Shown here: piece by piece, positions 56,188 to 63,605 of the stretch
Layout: every line of letters starts with the position of its first letter
Position numbering within the stretch: the first letter of the stretch is position 1
NCBI GenBank assembly: GCA_016212795.1
Contig: JACRDT010000042.1
Location: forward strand, 62,001-126,000
DNA from: Elusimicrobiota bacterium
Lineage (GTDB): Bacteria > Elusimicrobiota > Elusimicrobia > UBA1565 > UBA9628
Direction of reading: 5' to 3'
Length of the DNA stretch: 64,000 bases
Notes under the pieces: generated by a model
The model's input: the letters and a program-made list of their open reading frames with translations, nothing else
The model's database searches: none
Told to the model about the DNA's origin: nothing
Made by a program: the position numbers and the translations under genes

Positions 56188-57360
56188 ATGGACAGGATTC
56201 TGCCGAAATCGCTCCGAAAACATTGGGATGATCCCAAGGGCCTGATTCAGGTCTTCACCGGCCCTCGCCAGGTCGGGAAGACGACTGCGGCTCTCGGCCT
56301 CATGGAGCCTGCGCATAGGATCTATGCCGATGCGGACTTGCCGACTCCCCCGACGCCTGATTTCATCACCCAGCATTGGAGAAAGGCCCGCGAGCTTCCA
56401 ACCGCCCATCGCACCCTTATCCTCGATGAGGTCCAGAAAATCCCACGTTGGTCCGAGGTCGTCAAACAGCTCTGGGATGAGGATCAGCGCGGCAAGACCA
56501 TCCTGCGCGTGTGCATCCTGGGCAGTTCCGCCCTCCTGCTGGATAAGGGCCTGGCCGAGAGCCTGACCGGCCGCTTTGAGGTGAGCTATTTCCCACACTG
56601 GACCTACGCCGAGTGCAGGGACTGCTTCGGCGCGGCGGTCGAGGAGTACGCGGACATCGGCGGCTATCCCAAGGCCTATGACCTGCGCGGGGACCACGCG
56701 CGCCTCGAGAGCTACCTTCGCGACGGCATCCTCGAGCCGACGCTCGGCCGCGACATCCTGGCGCTACGTTCGGTCGACAAGCCGGCCCTGCTGCGCCAAC
56801 TCTTCTGGTACGTCTCGCGCCTGCCCGCCCAGATCGTCAGCTACGAGAAGATTCTTGGTCATCTGCAGGGGAGGGGCAACTCCGCGACCCTCGTGCATTA
56901 CGCCGAGTTGCTCGCGACCGCGTTCCTCCTCGTTCCCTTGAGCAAGTTCTCGCGGCGGCCTCATCGCACCAAGCGGTCCATCCCGAAGTGGATCGTGGCC
57001 AACCCCGGCCTCGTCGACAAGTCGGTCAAGCATGCGGGACTCCAGGGATTCGTGTTCGAGAATCTGATCGGGTCCCACCTGTTGAACATCCTTTTTGGGC
57101 GGAAGGACTATCGACTGCAGTTCTGGCGGGAGGAACCCTTCGAGATTGACTTCATCGTGACTCGCGACAACGAGCCGGTCGCCGCGTTCGAGGTCAAGAG
57201 CGGCAGGGCGAAGAAGCCCCCGGCCTTGCGGCGCCTGGAGAGGACCGAGATCGGATGCCCCGTGCGGATCATCTCGAAGGAGGGCGCGGCCGAATTCCTC
57301 GGGGCGACGAGCATCGAGGATATCCTCGGTCCGAAGAACCATCCTCCGCCAATCCCGTAA
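56188..57360 (+). CDS. AAA_14/DUF4143 ATPase
   Basis: The 390-residue protein has Walker A TGPRQVGKTT (about 24-33), Walker B TLILDEVQKI (about 74-83) and sensor-1 ILGSSALLL. A C-terminal DUF4143 segment ends in a nuclease-like core: LQFWREEPFEIDFIV followed by VAAFEVKSGRAKK. That D-x-x-ExK arrangement is typical of PD-(D/E)xK folds. The family is common, mobile and often found as a single gene; its role is unresolved. Codon use is somewhat less GC-biased than its neighbours, and the AT-rich promoter supports horizontal acquisition. Confidence 0.88.
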   Translation: MDRILPKSLRKHWDDPKGLIQVFTGPRQVGKTTAALGLMEPAHRIYADADLPTPPTPDFITQHWRKARELPTAHRTLILDEVQKIPRWSEVVKQLWDEDQRGKTILRVCILGSSALLLDKGLAESLTGRFEVSYFPHWTYAECRDCFGAAVEEYADIGGYPKAYDLRGDHARLESYLRDGILEPTLGRDILALRSVDKPALLRQLFWYVSRLPAQIVSYEKILGHLQGRGNSATLVHYAELLATAFLLVPLSKFSRRPHRTKRSIPKWIVANPGLVDKSVKHAGLQGFVFENLIGSHLLNILFGRKDYRLQFWREEPFEIDFIVTRDNEPVAAFEVKSGRAKKPPALRRLERTEIGCPVRIISKEGAAEFLGATSIEDILGPKNHPPPIP

Positions 57361-57438
57361 GCCAGGTACAGCAAGCAGAAGTGGCGGGGCGAAGCTCCGT
57401 CTGGCGGCGGGGAAAATGGACAGGCGGGGAAAATGGCC

Positions 57439-57467
57439 TTGACAGCGCGGCGGTCCGAGGTTATCCT
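57439..57467 (+). promoter_or_regulatory. consensus promoter of the radical SAM gene
   Basis: Perfect TTGACA (57439-57444), 17-base spacer, TATCCT (57462-57467). The ATG at 57477 lies 9 bases after the -10, so transcription would begin about 3 bases before translation. Confidence 0.7.
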
Positions 57468-57476
57468 TCGGAAGAT

Positions 57477-58493
57477 ATGGCGATGGCGGGGCCCAGGGCG
57501 ATCCATGGCGACGGCCGCTTGATGCGGCCGCGCAAGTCATTCGCGCCGGCCTACCTCAAGGCGCGAGAGGAAGGCGGGTTCCGGGAGCGGGTGGAGCGGG
57601 CTCTCGCGTTGCTGAGCCCGTCCTGCCGGGTCTGCCCGCGGTCCTGCCGCGACGCGGACCGCGGCCGCGATGAGACGGGGCTCTGCGGGGTCGGGAGGTC
57701 GGCCCGGGTCTCCGGTTGGGGCGCCCATCTCGGGGAGGAGGACGTCCTGCGCGGCTGGAAGGGTTCCGGGACGATCTTCTTCGCCCAGTGCAACCTCCGC
57801 TGCGTGTTCTGCCAGAACCACGACATCAGCCAAACTGGCCGGGGGGACGAGGTCGGGCCCAAGGAGCTCGCCGCCATGATGCTGCGGCTCCAGGACACGG
57901 GCTGCCACAACATCAACCTCGTCACCCCGTCGCACGTCGTCGCCCAGATCGTCGAGGCCCTGGCGCTGGCCGTCGAGGGCGGGCTCAAGGTGCCGCTGGT
58001 CTACAACACCGGCTCCTACGACGGCCTGGAGAGCCTCGAGCTCATGGGCGGTCTCGTGGACATCTACATGCCGGATTTCAAGTTCTGGGACCCGGCGGCC
58101 AGCGGCCGGTACCTGCTCGCGCCCGACTACCCCGCGGCGGCCCGCCGGGCCGTGGCCGAGATGCGCCGGCAGGTCGGCGACCTGGTGGTCGACGAAGACG
58201 GCGTGGCCGTGCGCGGGGTCCTGGTGCGCCATCTCGTGATGCCGGGCATGGCCGAGGACTCCGGCCGGGTCCTGCGGTGGCTGGCCGGGCTGTCGAAGGA
58301 CACGTACGTCAACATCATGGACCAGTATCGTCCGGCGTGGAAGGCGCGGGAGGACCCGCGCTACGCGCCCATCGGCCGCTGCGTGCCCCGCCGGGAGATG
58401 GAGGCGGTCGGGCGGCTGGCCGTCGAGGCGGGCCTGTGGAGGTTCGACGACCGGTGGAGGAGGCTTTATCCCGTGGGGGAAGTGAGTTGCTAA
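57477..58493 (+). CDS. PflX-type radical SAM protein
   Basis: The 338-residue protein belongs to the PflX (COG1313) group of radical SAM proteins. It has CRVCPRSCRDADRGRDETGL near the N-terminus, an extra cysteine set typical of the family, then the radical SAM cluster C105-NLR-C109-VF-C112 and the conserved CHNINLVTPSHVVAQIVEAL. Family members are annotated as pyruvate-formate-lyase-activating-like, but no glycyl-radical enzyme is nearby, so the real target is unknown. ATG 57477 fits the promoter; 57483 and 57522 (MRPRKSFAP) are alternatives. Confidence 0.88.
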   Translation: MAMAGPRAIHGDGRLMRPRKSFAPAYLKAREEGGFRERVERALALLSPSCRVCPRSCRDADRGRDETGLCGVGRSARVSGWGAHLGEEDVLRGWKGSGTIFFAQCNLRCVFCQNHDISQTGRGDEVGPKELAAMMLRLQDTGCHNINLVTPSHVVAQIVEALALAVEGGLKVPLVYNTGSYDGLESLELMGGLVDIYMPDFKFWDPAASGRYLLAPDYPAAARRAVAEMRRQVGDLVVDEDGVAVRGVLVRHLVMPGMAEDSGRVLRWLAGLSKDTYVNIMDQYRPAWKAREDPRYAPIGRCVPRREMEAVGRLAVEAGLWRFDDRWRRLYPVGEVSC

Positions 58494-58495
58494 GG

Positions 58496-58524
58496 TTGAA
58501 TCGATTTGCGTCGTGTAGTAGAAT
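58496..58524 (+). promoter_or_regulatory. promoter of the CPXCG protein gene
   Basis: TTGAAT (58496-58501) and TAGAAT (58519-58524), 17-base spacer, immediately after the stop of the radical SAM gene. The leader of about 35 bases holds GAAGGGAGG (58547-58555). Confidence 0.65.
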
Positions 58525-58564
58525 GACGGTCGCATCCATTCCGTGAGAAGGGAGGCTTGATTCT

Positions 58565-58972
58565 GTGGCCAGCTCCAAGCCCGCCAAGGGATTGCCGAAG
58601 AAGACTGAGAAAGACAAGCCGGCCTCCAAGGGCCCGTCCGGGCAAGGGAAGAAGTCCCTGGCCAAAGGCGCCTCGCGCCTCGGCGCGGTCCAAGACGTGA
58701 AGAAGGTCCTGTCCGAGGAGGACGAGGACAAGCAGCTCGACTCGCGGCTCGAGACGGTCCTGACGGAGGTGACCCAGCCGGAGAAGACCAGGGTCGAGCA
58801 GACCGCCTCCGTGGAATGCCCCTATTGCGGCGAGGTCTTCGAGCTCCACGTCGCCACCGACGAGGAGGGCCAGGTCCTGTCGGAGGACTGCCCCGTCTGC
58901 TCGAGGGTGATCTCCATCCACATCCAGATGGAGGATGATGAACTGCAGGTCGAGGCCTATCGGGGGGCGTAG
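58565..58972 (+). CDS. CPXCG-motif cysteine-rich protein with Lys-rich N-terminus
   Basis: The 135-residue protein has a C-terminal domain with VECPYCGEVFELHV and SEDCPVCSRVISIHI. The paired CPxC motifs match the CPXCG-motif cysteine-rich family, which are usually 60-70 residue zinc-ribbon proteins. An N-terminal extension of about 80 residues is rich in Lys, Ser and Pro and is likely disordered. Function is unknown. It starts at GTG with a good Shine-Dalgarno 9 bases upstream, and is followed after 17 bases by another zinc-ribbon gene. Confidence 0.78.
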   Translation: MASSKPAKGLPKKTEKDKPASKGPSGQGKKSLAKGASRLGAVQDVKKVLSEEDEDKQLDSRLETVLTEVTQPEKTRVEQTASVECPYCGEVFELHVATDEEGQVLSEDCPVCSRVISIHIQMEDDELQVEAYRGA

Positions 58973-58989
58973 GGACCCGTCGCCGGCCC

Positions 58990-59343
58990 ATGGACCTGCC
59001 TGCTGCCGCCCCGGCCCCTGTCCCTCCGGCCCAGGCCGGCATGCTCTGTTGGAGCTGCCGCGGGGCGGTCGATCCGCCCGACAACTTCTGCCGCCATTGC
59101 GGCTCGGGCTTGGGGGAGAACGTCCCCTGGTACTACGAGAAGGTGTGGATCGGGGTCCTCACGGTCTTCGCCTTGGGACCCTTCGCCCTGCCGCTGGTCT
59201 GGCGCAGCCCGAGGTTCGACGAGAAGGGCCGGTGGATCGCCGGCGCGCTGGTCGCGGTGGTCGGGGCGTATCAGCTCTACGCCTGCTGCCAGATCTACGA
59301 GAAGGTGCGCATGGCGATGTCGATGATCCAGGCGCCGATGTGA
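58990..59343 (+). CDS. zinc-ribbon membrane protein
   Basis: The 117-residue protein has an N-terminal zinc ribbon (MLCWSCRGAVDPPDNFCRHC, two CxxC pairs) followed by two transmembrane helices (VWIGVLTVFALGPFALPLVW and WIAGALVAVVGAYQLYACC). This layout is common among small bacterial membrane proteins of unknown role. It lies 17 bases after the CPXCG gene and 4 bases before a response-regulator gene, so the three are probably one transcript. Confidence 0.72.
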   Translation: MDLPAAAPAPVPPAQAGMLCWSCRGAVDPPDNFCRHCGSGLGENVPWYYEKVWIGVLTVFALGPFALPLVWRSPRFDEKGRWIAGALVAVVGAYQLYACCQIYEKVRMAMSMIQAPM

Positions 59344-59347
59344 CCCG

Positions 59348-60064
59348 ATGACCACCAGGAGGATCCTCGTCGTAGACGATGAGCCGGCGTGGGTCGAGCT
59401 GCTCAAGGTCTGGTTCTCGATGGCCGGCTACAAGGACGTGGAGTACGCCCTGACCGGCGGCAAGGCCATCGAGATGGCCGTCCAGGTCAAGCCCGACTGC
59501 ATCGTGCTCGACCTGGTCCTGCCCGACCAGAGCGGCCTGGAGGTCTGCCAGAAGCTGCGGGCCATGCCGGACCTGTGCCGCGTGCCGGTCGTGCTCCTGA
59601 CGGCCCACAAGGCCGAGCGCGTCCTGGGCCTGCAGAGCGGCGCCGACTACTTCGTCGGGAAATCCGAGCATCCCCACGAGCTCCTGGCCACCCTGGAGGC
59701 GGTCTTCCGCAGGCTGGAGAAAGAGGAAGGCCTGCTCACGCGAGGGGACCTGACCCTGCGCGCCCTCGACAGGCAGATCATCTGGAAGGAAAGCCTGGTG
59801 ACGCTCTCGCCCAAGATGTTCGTGCTGCTGCACGTGCTGGTGGAGAGGAGCCCGGAGCCCGTCAGCCGCGCCGACCTCTTCCGCCTGGTGGAGGGGACCG
59901 AGACGCCCGGCCTGTCGCGCGCGCTCGACGTGATGCTCAACCGCCTCCGGAAGGTCCTGCCGGAAGACCTGGCCGCCCGGATCGTCAACGTGAAGAACTT
60001 CGGCTACGTCTACCTGAACCCCCACTCCCAGCCTCAGCCCCAACCGCCCCCCCAACCGCAGTAG
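59348..60064 (+). CDS. OmpR/PhoB-class response regulator
   Basis: The 238-residue protein has a receiver (ILVVDDEPAW, phospho-acceptor D55 in IVLDLVLPD, K in YFVGKSEHP, where the usual Pro after Lys is Ser) and a C-terminal winged helix (LSPKMFVLLHVLVERSPEPV, VMLNRLRKVL, IVNVKNFGYVYL). The last 12 residues are a Gln/Pro tail. No histidine kinase is adjacent, so the partner is unknown. It begins 4 bases after the zinc-ribbon gene. Confidence 0.87.
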   Translation: MTTRRILVVDDEPAWVELLKVWFSMAGYKDVEYALTGGKAIEMAVQVKPDCIVLDLVLPDQSGLEVCQKLRAMPDLCRVPVVLLTAHKAERVLGLQSGADYFVGKSEHPHELLATLEAVFRRLEKEEGLLTRGDLTLRALDRQIIWKESLVTLSPKMFVLLHVLVERSPEPVSRADLFRLVEGTETPGLSRALDVMLNRLRKVLPEDLAARIVNVKNFGYVYLNPHSQPQPQPPPQPQ

Positions 60065-60132
60065 TTCCCTCGGGGAACAGCCCGGTGGCCCTCCCGTTAC
60101 CGCGATGTTACACGAAGGCACAACGCCGTGCA

Positions 60133-60161
60133 TTTACAGCACATGGATTCCCTGTTATGCT
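60133..60161 (+). promoter_or_regulatory. promoter of the riboswitch-led operon
   Basis: TTTACA (60133-60138) and TATGCT (60156-60161), 17-base spacer. It would produce an untranslated leader of about 145 bases, far longer than any other in the window, which contains the putative riboswitch. Confidence 0.6.
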
Positions 60162-60179
60162 TCAAATACTCGCAGGTAC

Positions 60180-60300
60180 GACAATAGCACACGGTCCGTG
60201 AAGCGGACCTTCCAGGAATGGAACCGGGGAAACCCGGGGTCGCAAAGCCAAGGGGCGCAAAAGGGGAGACCCGAGCCGGCCAGGCTGCCGAAACTCCGAG
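60180..60300 (+). ncRNA. probable c-di-GMP-I (GEMM) riboswitch
   Basis: The leader contains a 5-base stem closed by a GAAA tetraloop (60224-60237, CCGGG-GAAA-CCCGG). GGGTCGCAAAGCCAAGGGG follows at 60237-60255, closely matching the GEMM core GGGACGCAAAGCCACGGG. Further on, GCCGGCCAGGCTGCCGA (60275-60291) resembles the conserved 3' strand ending GGUUGCCG. The upstream 6-base hairpin GGTCCG/CGGACC (60193-60209) is an extra element. GEMM-I RNAs bind c-di-GMP and often control surface-structure and cytochrome genes. The 5' GGCAAACC block is only partly matched (GGAACC), so this remains probable rather than certain. Confidence 0.58.
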
Positions 60301-60312
60301 GCCAGAGGCCCG

Positions 60313-61194
60313 ATGATCAGAGCCATAGCCTTGAGAGCGGTCGTCATGGCGGCGCTCGCGTCCGCCGCCCAGGCGGCCCCCACCGACGATTGTCCCAGGA
60401 TCGCCTCCGAGATCTCCCGGGCGGCTCTCCGGCTCGCCAAGAAGCGGGCGGCGGTGGTCGCGTTCTCCGGCGTCACGGGGCGGGAGTCCCTCTCCGGCGC
60501 GGTGGTCTCCCAGCGGCTCGCGCAGAGGCTGCTCGCCGTGGGGGAGGTCGACGTGGTCGAGCGGGAGCTTCTCGACAGGGCGCTGGAGGCTCGGACGGGG
60601 GCCGCCAGGAGGCTGACCTCCGCCATGGCCGTGGCGCTGGGCAAGGACGTGGGCGTGGACGCCGTCATCACCGGCACGGTGCTCGAGCTCAGGGACGGCC
60701 GCATCGAGGTCCACGCCCGCATGATCGAGACCGGGACCGGCAAGGTCCTCGCGGCGAGCTCGGGCCGGGTCGACAAGGACTGGTCGAACTTCGCCGACGA
60801 CCCGGCCCCGTGGGACATGCCCGTGCCCCCCATGCCGTCGCTGGAGGGCGCGCCGGTGGTCAACGTCTCGTGGAGCCCCGAGAAGGGCCGCGAGGTCTCG
60901 GCCATGGACTGCCCCAGCGCCCGGCGCAAGATCCACGAGATGGAGCGCGGCATGACGGACGTCAAGGCGAGGTTCTGGGCCATCAAGCTCAAGGACAGGG
61001 ATTTCTCGGTCGCCTCCCTCAAGCGCAACCCGGGCTCGGAGATCGCGGACCCCCAGCTCAAGGAGTTCTTCTACAGCAGGCTGCGCTACTGGCACCAGGA
61101 GGACTACGTGCCGGGGCTGACCCGGGAGGAGTACGACGCGTTCTCGAAGTACCAGAAGCTCCTCGAGCGCATCGCCAACTACTGCGGAGTCTGA
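60313..61194 (+). CDS. FlgO-like/CsgG-fold exported protein
   Basis: The 293-residue protein has a signal peptide (VVMAALASAAQAA). Its fold follows the FlgO/CsgG-type pattern: AAVVAFSGVTGRESLSGAVV, SQRLAQRLLAVGEVDVVERE, then VDAVITGTVLELRDG and EVHARMIETGTGKVLAAS. FlgO is an outer-membrane-associated protein needed for flagellar stability in Vibrio. Other family members serve different envelope functions. The second half (MDCPSARRKIHEMERG on) is unique. It is the first gene behind the GEMM-like leader, and the FliF-like gene starts 2 bases after its stop. Confidence 0.72.
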   Translation: MIRAIALRAVVMAALASAAQAAPTDDCPRIASEISRAALRLAKKRAAVVAFSGVTGRESLSGAVVSQRLAQRLLAVGEVDVVERELLDRALEARTGAARRLTSAMAVALGKDVGVDAVITGTVLELRDGRIEVHARMIETGTGKVLAASSGRVDKDWSNFADDPAPWDMPVPPMPSLEGAPVVNVSWSPEKGREVSAMDCPSARRKIHEMERGMTDVKARFWAIKLKDRDFSVASLKRNPGSEIADPQLKEFFYSRLRYWHQEDYVPGLTREEYDAFSKYQKLLERIANYCGV

Positions 61195-61196
61195 CG

Positions 61197-61853
61197 ATGA
61201 TGATCATGGCCTGTTGGGTGTTCCTTGCCTTCCCCGTCCGGGCCGACGACTATGCCGAGATGCTGCTGATGGAGCACCGGATCCGGACGGAGACCGCCGA
61301 CCGGATCCAAGAGCGCATCGTCGACCCCATCTTGGGAAAGGGAGAGGCTTCCGTTTTCGTGAAGATGGAATTGGAGGCCAGACGCGAACGCGAGCACAGC
61401 GAACGTTGGGGCATGGGGGTGGCCACCCGGGAAAAAAACAAGGCGGAGAAAGGCTCGGCTGCCGCTCGCTCAGCCGGGTCGTCTCCCGCCAGCGTCTCGA
61501 CGAGGACCGTTGCGGCGGCCGAAGCGGAGCCGGAGGAGGATCTGTTCAAAGGATTCGGGTTTGGGGATGGTGTCGGCGGGGCGCAGGCCAAGCGGCCCGC
61601 CGTCGCCGGCGAGAACGACGGCCATAGCAGCCTGCAGCGGGAGAGCCGTCAGACCAAGGGGATAGACGAAGAACGATACGCCGTGAAAACCGTCTTCCGA
61701 AGATACCAAGTCGTCATCATCCACGAGAAGAAAGTCCCTTCCGAAAGACTGAAGATGGTCCGCGATGCCGTGGCGGACGCATTCTCGCCGGAGCTGTCTC
61801 CTGACAACATCGTCTTCAGGGCGGTGGAGTTCTCGGAGACGGGGCCGAGATAA
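61197..61853 (+). CDS. protein with FliF C-terminal-like region
   Basis: The 218-residue protein starts with a short hydrophobic segment (MMIMACWVFLAFPVRADD). RIQERIVDPILGKGEASVFV resembles the FliF motif in which 'I..IL.P..G.G...V.V...L' precedes the variable region. After about 90 residues of low-complexity sequence, RRYQVVIIHEKKVPSERLKM followed by AVADAFSPELSPDNIVFRAV resembles the final FliF strand-helix unit. No other flagellar gene is nearby, so it could be a ring-building-like domain used elsewhere. It starts 2 bases after the FlgO-like gene. Confidence 0.5.
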   Translation: MMIMACWVFLAFPVRADDYAEMLLMEHRIRTETADRIQERIVDPILGKGEASVFVKMELEARREREHSERWGMGVATREKNKAEKGSAAARSAGSSPASVSTRTVAAAEAEPEEDLFKGFGFGDGVGGAQAKRPAVAGENDGHSSLQRESRQTKGIDEERYAVKTVFRRYQVVIIHEKKVPSERLKMVRDAVADAFSPELSPDNIVFRAVEFSETGPR

Positions 61854-61939
61854 AGTTGGCTGCGTCGGCCGTTCATCCGCCGAAGGCGGCAGGCGACTTC
61901 CGACTCGAGACTCGGGCCGGCGTTATTTCCTATCATCTA

Positions 61940-61959
61940 GGGGCACCAGGAGGTGCCCC
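61940..61959 (+). promoter_or_regulatory. hairpin over the ribosome-binding site of the cupin gene
   Basis: A perfect 8-base stem (GGGGCACC, loop AGGA, GGTGCCCC) ends directly at the ATG and contains the AGGAGGT Shine-Dalgarno. Folding would hide it. TATCAT at 61931-61936 lies just before the stem. Confidence 0.6.
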
Positions 61960-62220
61960 ATGGCGATTCAAGTCCGCAAGCCCACCGAGGATGAGAAGAA
62001 GCAGGCTTCACGCTGGCCGATCTGGACCAAGGAGGCCTCGACTTTCCCCTGGCGCTACGACAGCGGCGAGACCTGCTACATGATCGAGGGCGAGGTCCTG
62101 GTCAAGACCGCCGAGGGGGCCGTCGCCTTCGGGGCGGGCGACTGGGTGGTGTTCCCGAAGGGGCTGGAGTGCACCTGGGTCATCAGCAAGCCCGTGCGCA
62201 AGCACTACAGCTTCGGCTGA
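61960..62220 (+). CDS. cupin domain protein (DUF861-like)
   Basis: The 86-residue protein is a single small cupin. FPWRYDSGETCYMIEGEVLV and FGAGDWVVFPKGLECTWVIS match the two conserved beta-hairpins of the Cupin_3/DUF861 family. One histidine (in VRKHYSFG) and a cysteine or glutamate replace the usual metal-binding His set, so it may not be a metal enzyme. The function is unknown. It is followed after 10 bases by the membrane-anchored gene. Confidence 0.82.
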   Translation: MAIQVRKPTEDEKKQASRWPIWTKEASTFPWRYDSGETCYMIEGEVLVKTAEGAVAFGAGDWVVFPKGLECTWVISKPVRKHYSFG

Positions 62221-62230
62221 GGCGGGCTCC

Positions 62231-63604
62231 ATGGTGAGGCCAGAGGTCGTCGAGTTCATCCGCCGCTTCCGGGGGCAGTACTCCGATCCGGACATCAGGA
62301 AGCGGCTCGCCGACGACGGCGTCTCCCCGGTGGAGATCGACGACGCCTTCCGGCTCGTCAAGAGCCAGGAGGCGGCCCCGGCGCCGGGCGCGTCGCGCTC
62401 CGGGCCCTGGGCCCTGGTCTTTTTCGGCATCGCCGTGTTCACCCTGGTCGTGGTGTTCGCGATGCGCAAGGCCTCCCACATCGGGGGGCCCGCCGACCAG
62501 AAGGACGCCTGCGTGCTCACCGACGAGCAGAAGATCGAGGTGGAGGACGCGGTCAAGAAGCACGAGCCGGAGCTCTACGCCTACCCCGCCAACATCGACG
62601 CCTTCCTCCCCAAGGACCTCGAGGACGGCGACGCCGGCGGCTATCTCCTCGACGCCGTCAAGACCGCCCTCGAGGCCGGGGGCGTCGACCTGCTCGGGGG
62701 CCTGGCCTCCAGGGACTACAAGGTCCCCCAGGCGGTCCTGGAGAAGACGACCCCGAAACTCGAGGCCGCGCTGCGCCTCGACGGCAACGGCATCACCGGC
62801 GGGCTGATCGCCCCCCGGACCTACCTCGAGACGGGCAGCGTCGGGGTGGTGCCCGTCATCCTGGCGAGGCTGGGGACCGCCTTCCACGAGCGCTGCGTCC
62901 AGCACCTCAAGGAGGGCAGGCTCGTCGAGGCCGAGGGCGAGGCCAAGAAATCGGTCGCGTTGGGCATGCTCATGATGAAGGACTGGGCCAGCGTGTCCCA
63001 GGCCATGGGGGCCGCGGTGGCGATGGACGGCTACATCGCCGTGAAGGCCGTGCACGAGAAGCTCATCGACAAGGCGCCCGGCCTCGACTGCGTGGTCCGC
63101 AGGATGGAGATCGGCAAGGTCACCGGCATGCTCGCCAAGGACATCAAGAGCTACGTGCCCCAGCCCGACGAGACCAGGAAGCTCGGCGAGATCATGGCCG
63201 ACCCCAGGCGCCTGCCGGAGCTCACGGCCTACCTCGACAGCCCGGCCCTGCGGCAGCGCTACGCGGAGCTGGTCCTGCTGGGCGCCATCGAGGCGTGGTC
63301 CCCCGGCGAGGTGCTCGCGGGCCGTCCCGACCCGTCGCGCGGGCGGATCCTCGAGTTCGCCGGCAAGCACAAGGACAAGCGGCTCGCCGCGCTGGCCGCC
63401 GGCTACGCGCAGGCGTTCGCCGAGGTCCAGGGGATCTACGCCCGGCTGTCCCCCGAGGACCGGCGGCTGGTCGCCTCGGGGCAGCAGGCCAAGGTGCTCG
63501 GCACCATCCTGAACAAGCCCGCGGCCGAGAGGCTGGCGCTGATGGTCGGGCTGGTCGCCCGCGGCGCCGTCCCCGCCCCCTCGGCGCCCCCGGCCGGCGA
63601 CTGA
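62231..63604 (+). CDS. membrane-anchored protein of unknown function
   Basis: The 457-residue protein begins with a small helical domain that looks like a UBA/ubiquitin-like binding fold (VEFIRRFRGQYSDPDIRKRL then ADDGVSPVEIDDAFRLVKS), then a single transmembrane helix (WALVFFGIAVFTLVVVFAM). A large helical domain follows (about residues 95-445) with no motif I recognise. The topology puts the N-terminal domain in the cytoplasm and the large domain outside. It lies 10 bases after the cupin gene and its stop is 1 base from the converging CDF gene. Confidence 0.65.
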   Translation: MVRPEVVEFIRRFRGQYSDPDIRKRLADDGVSPVEIDDAFRLVKSQEAAPAPGASRSGPWALVFFGIAVFTLVVVFAMRKASHIGGPADQKDACVLTDEQKIEVEDAVKKHEPELYAYPANIDAFLPKDLEDGDAGGYLLDAVKTALEAGGVDLLGGLASRDYKVPQAVLEKTTPKLEAALRLDGNGITGGLIAPRTYLETGSVGVVPVILARLGTAFHERCVQHLKEGRLVEAEGEAKKSVALGMLMMKDWASVSQAMGAAVAMDGYIAVKAVHEKLIDKAPGLDCVVRRMEIGKVTGMLAKDIKSYVPQPDETRKLGEIMADPRRLPELTAYLDSPALRQRYAELVLLGAIEAWSPGEVLAGRPDPSRGRILEFAGKHKDKRLAALAAGYAQAFAEVQGIYARLSPEDRRLVASGQQAKVLGTILNKPAAERLALMVGLVARGAVPAPSAPPAGD

Positions 63605-63605
63605 G

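Noticed and set aside
57477..58493. Pyruvate formate-lyase activating enzyme proper
   Set aside because: No glycyl-radical enzyme gene is nearby and the N-terminal cysteine set and conserved segments are those of the PflX group, whose target is unknown.
60105..61853. A single 582-residue frame covering the riboswitch, FlgO-like and FliF-like region
   Set aside because: The first two thirds run through the structured leader and out of frame across the FlgO-like gene. Only the last 218 codons, from ATG 61197 with a hydrophobic N-terminus, look like protein.
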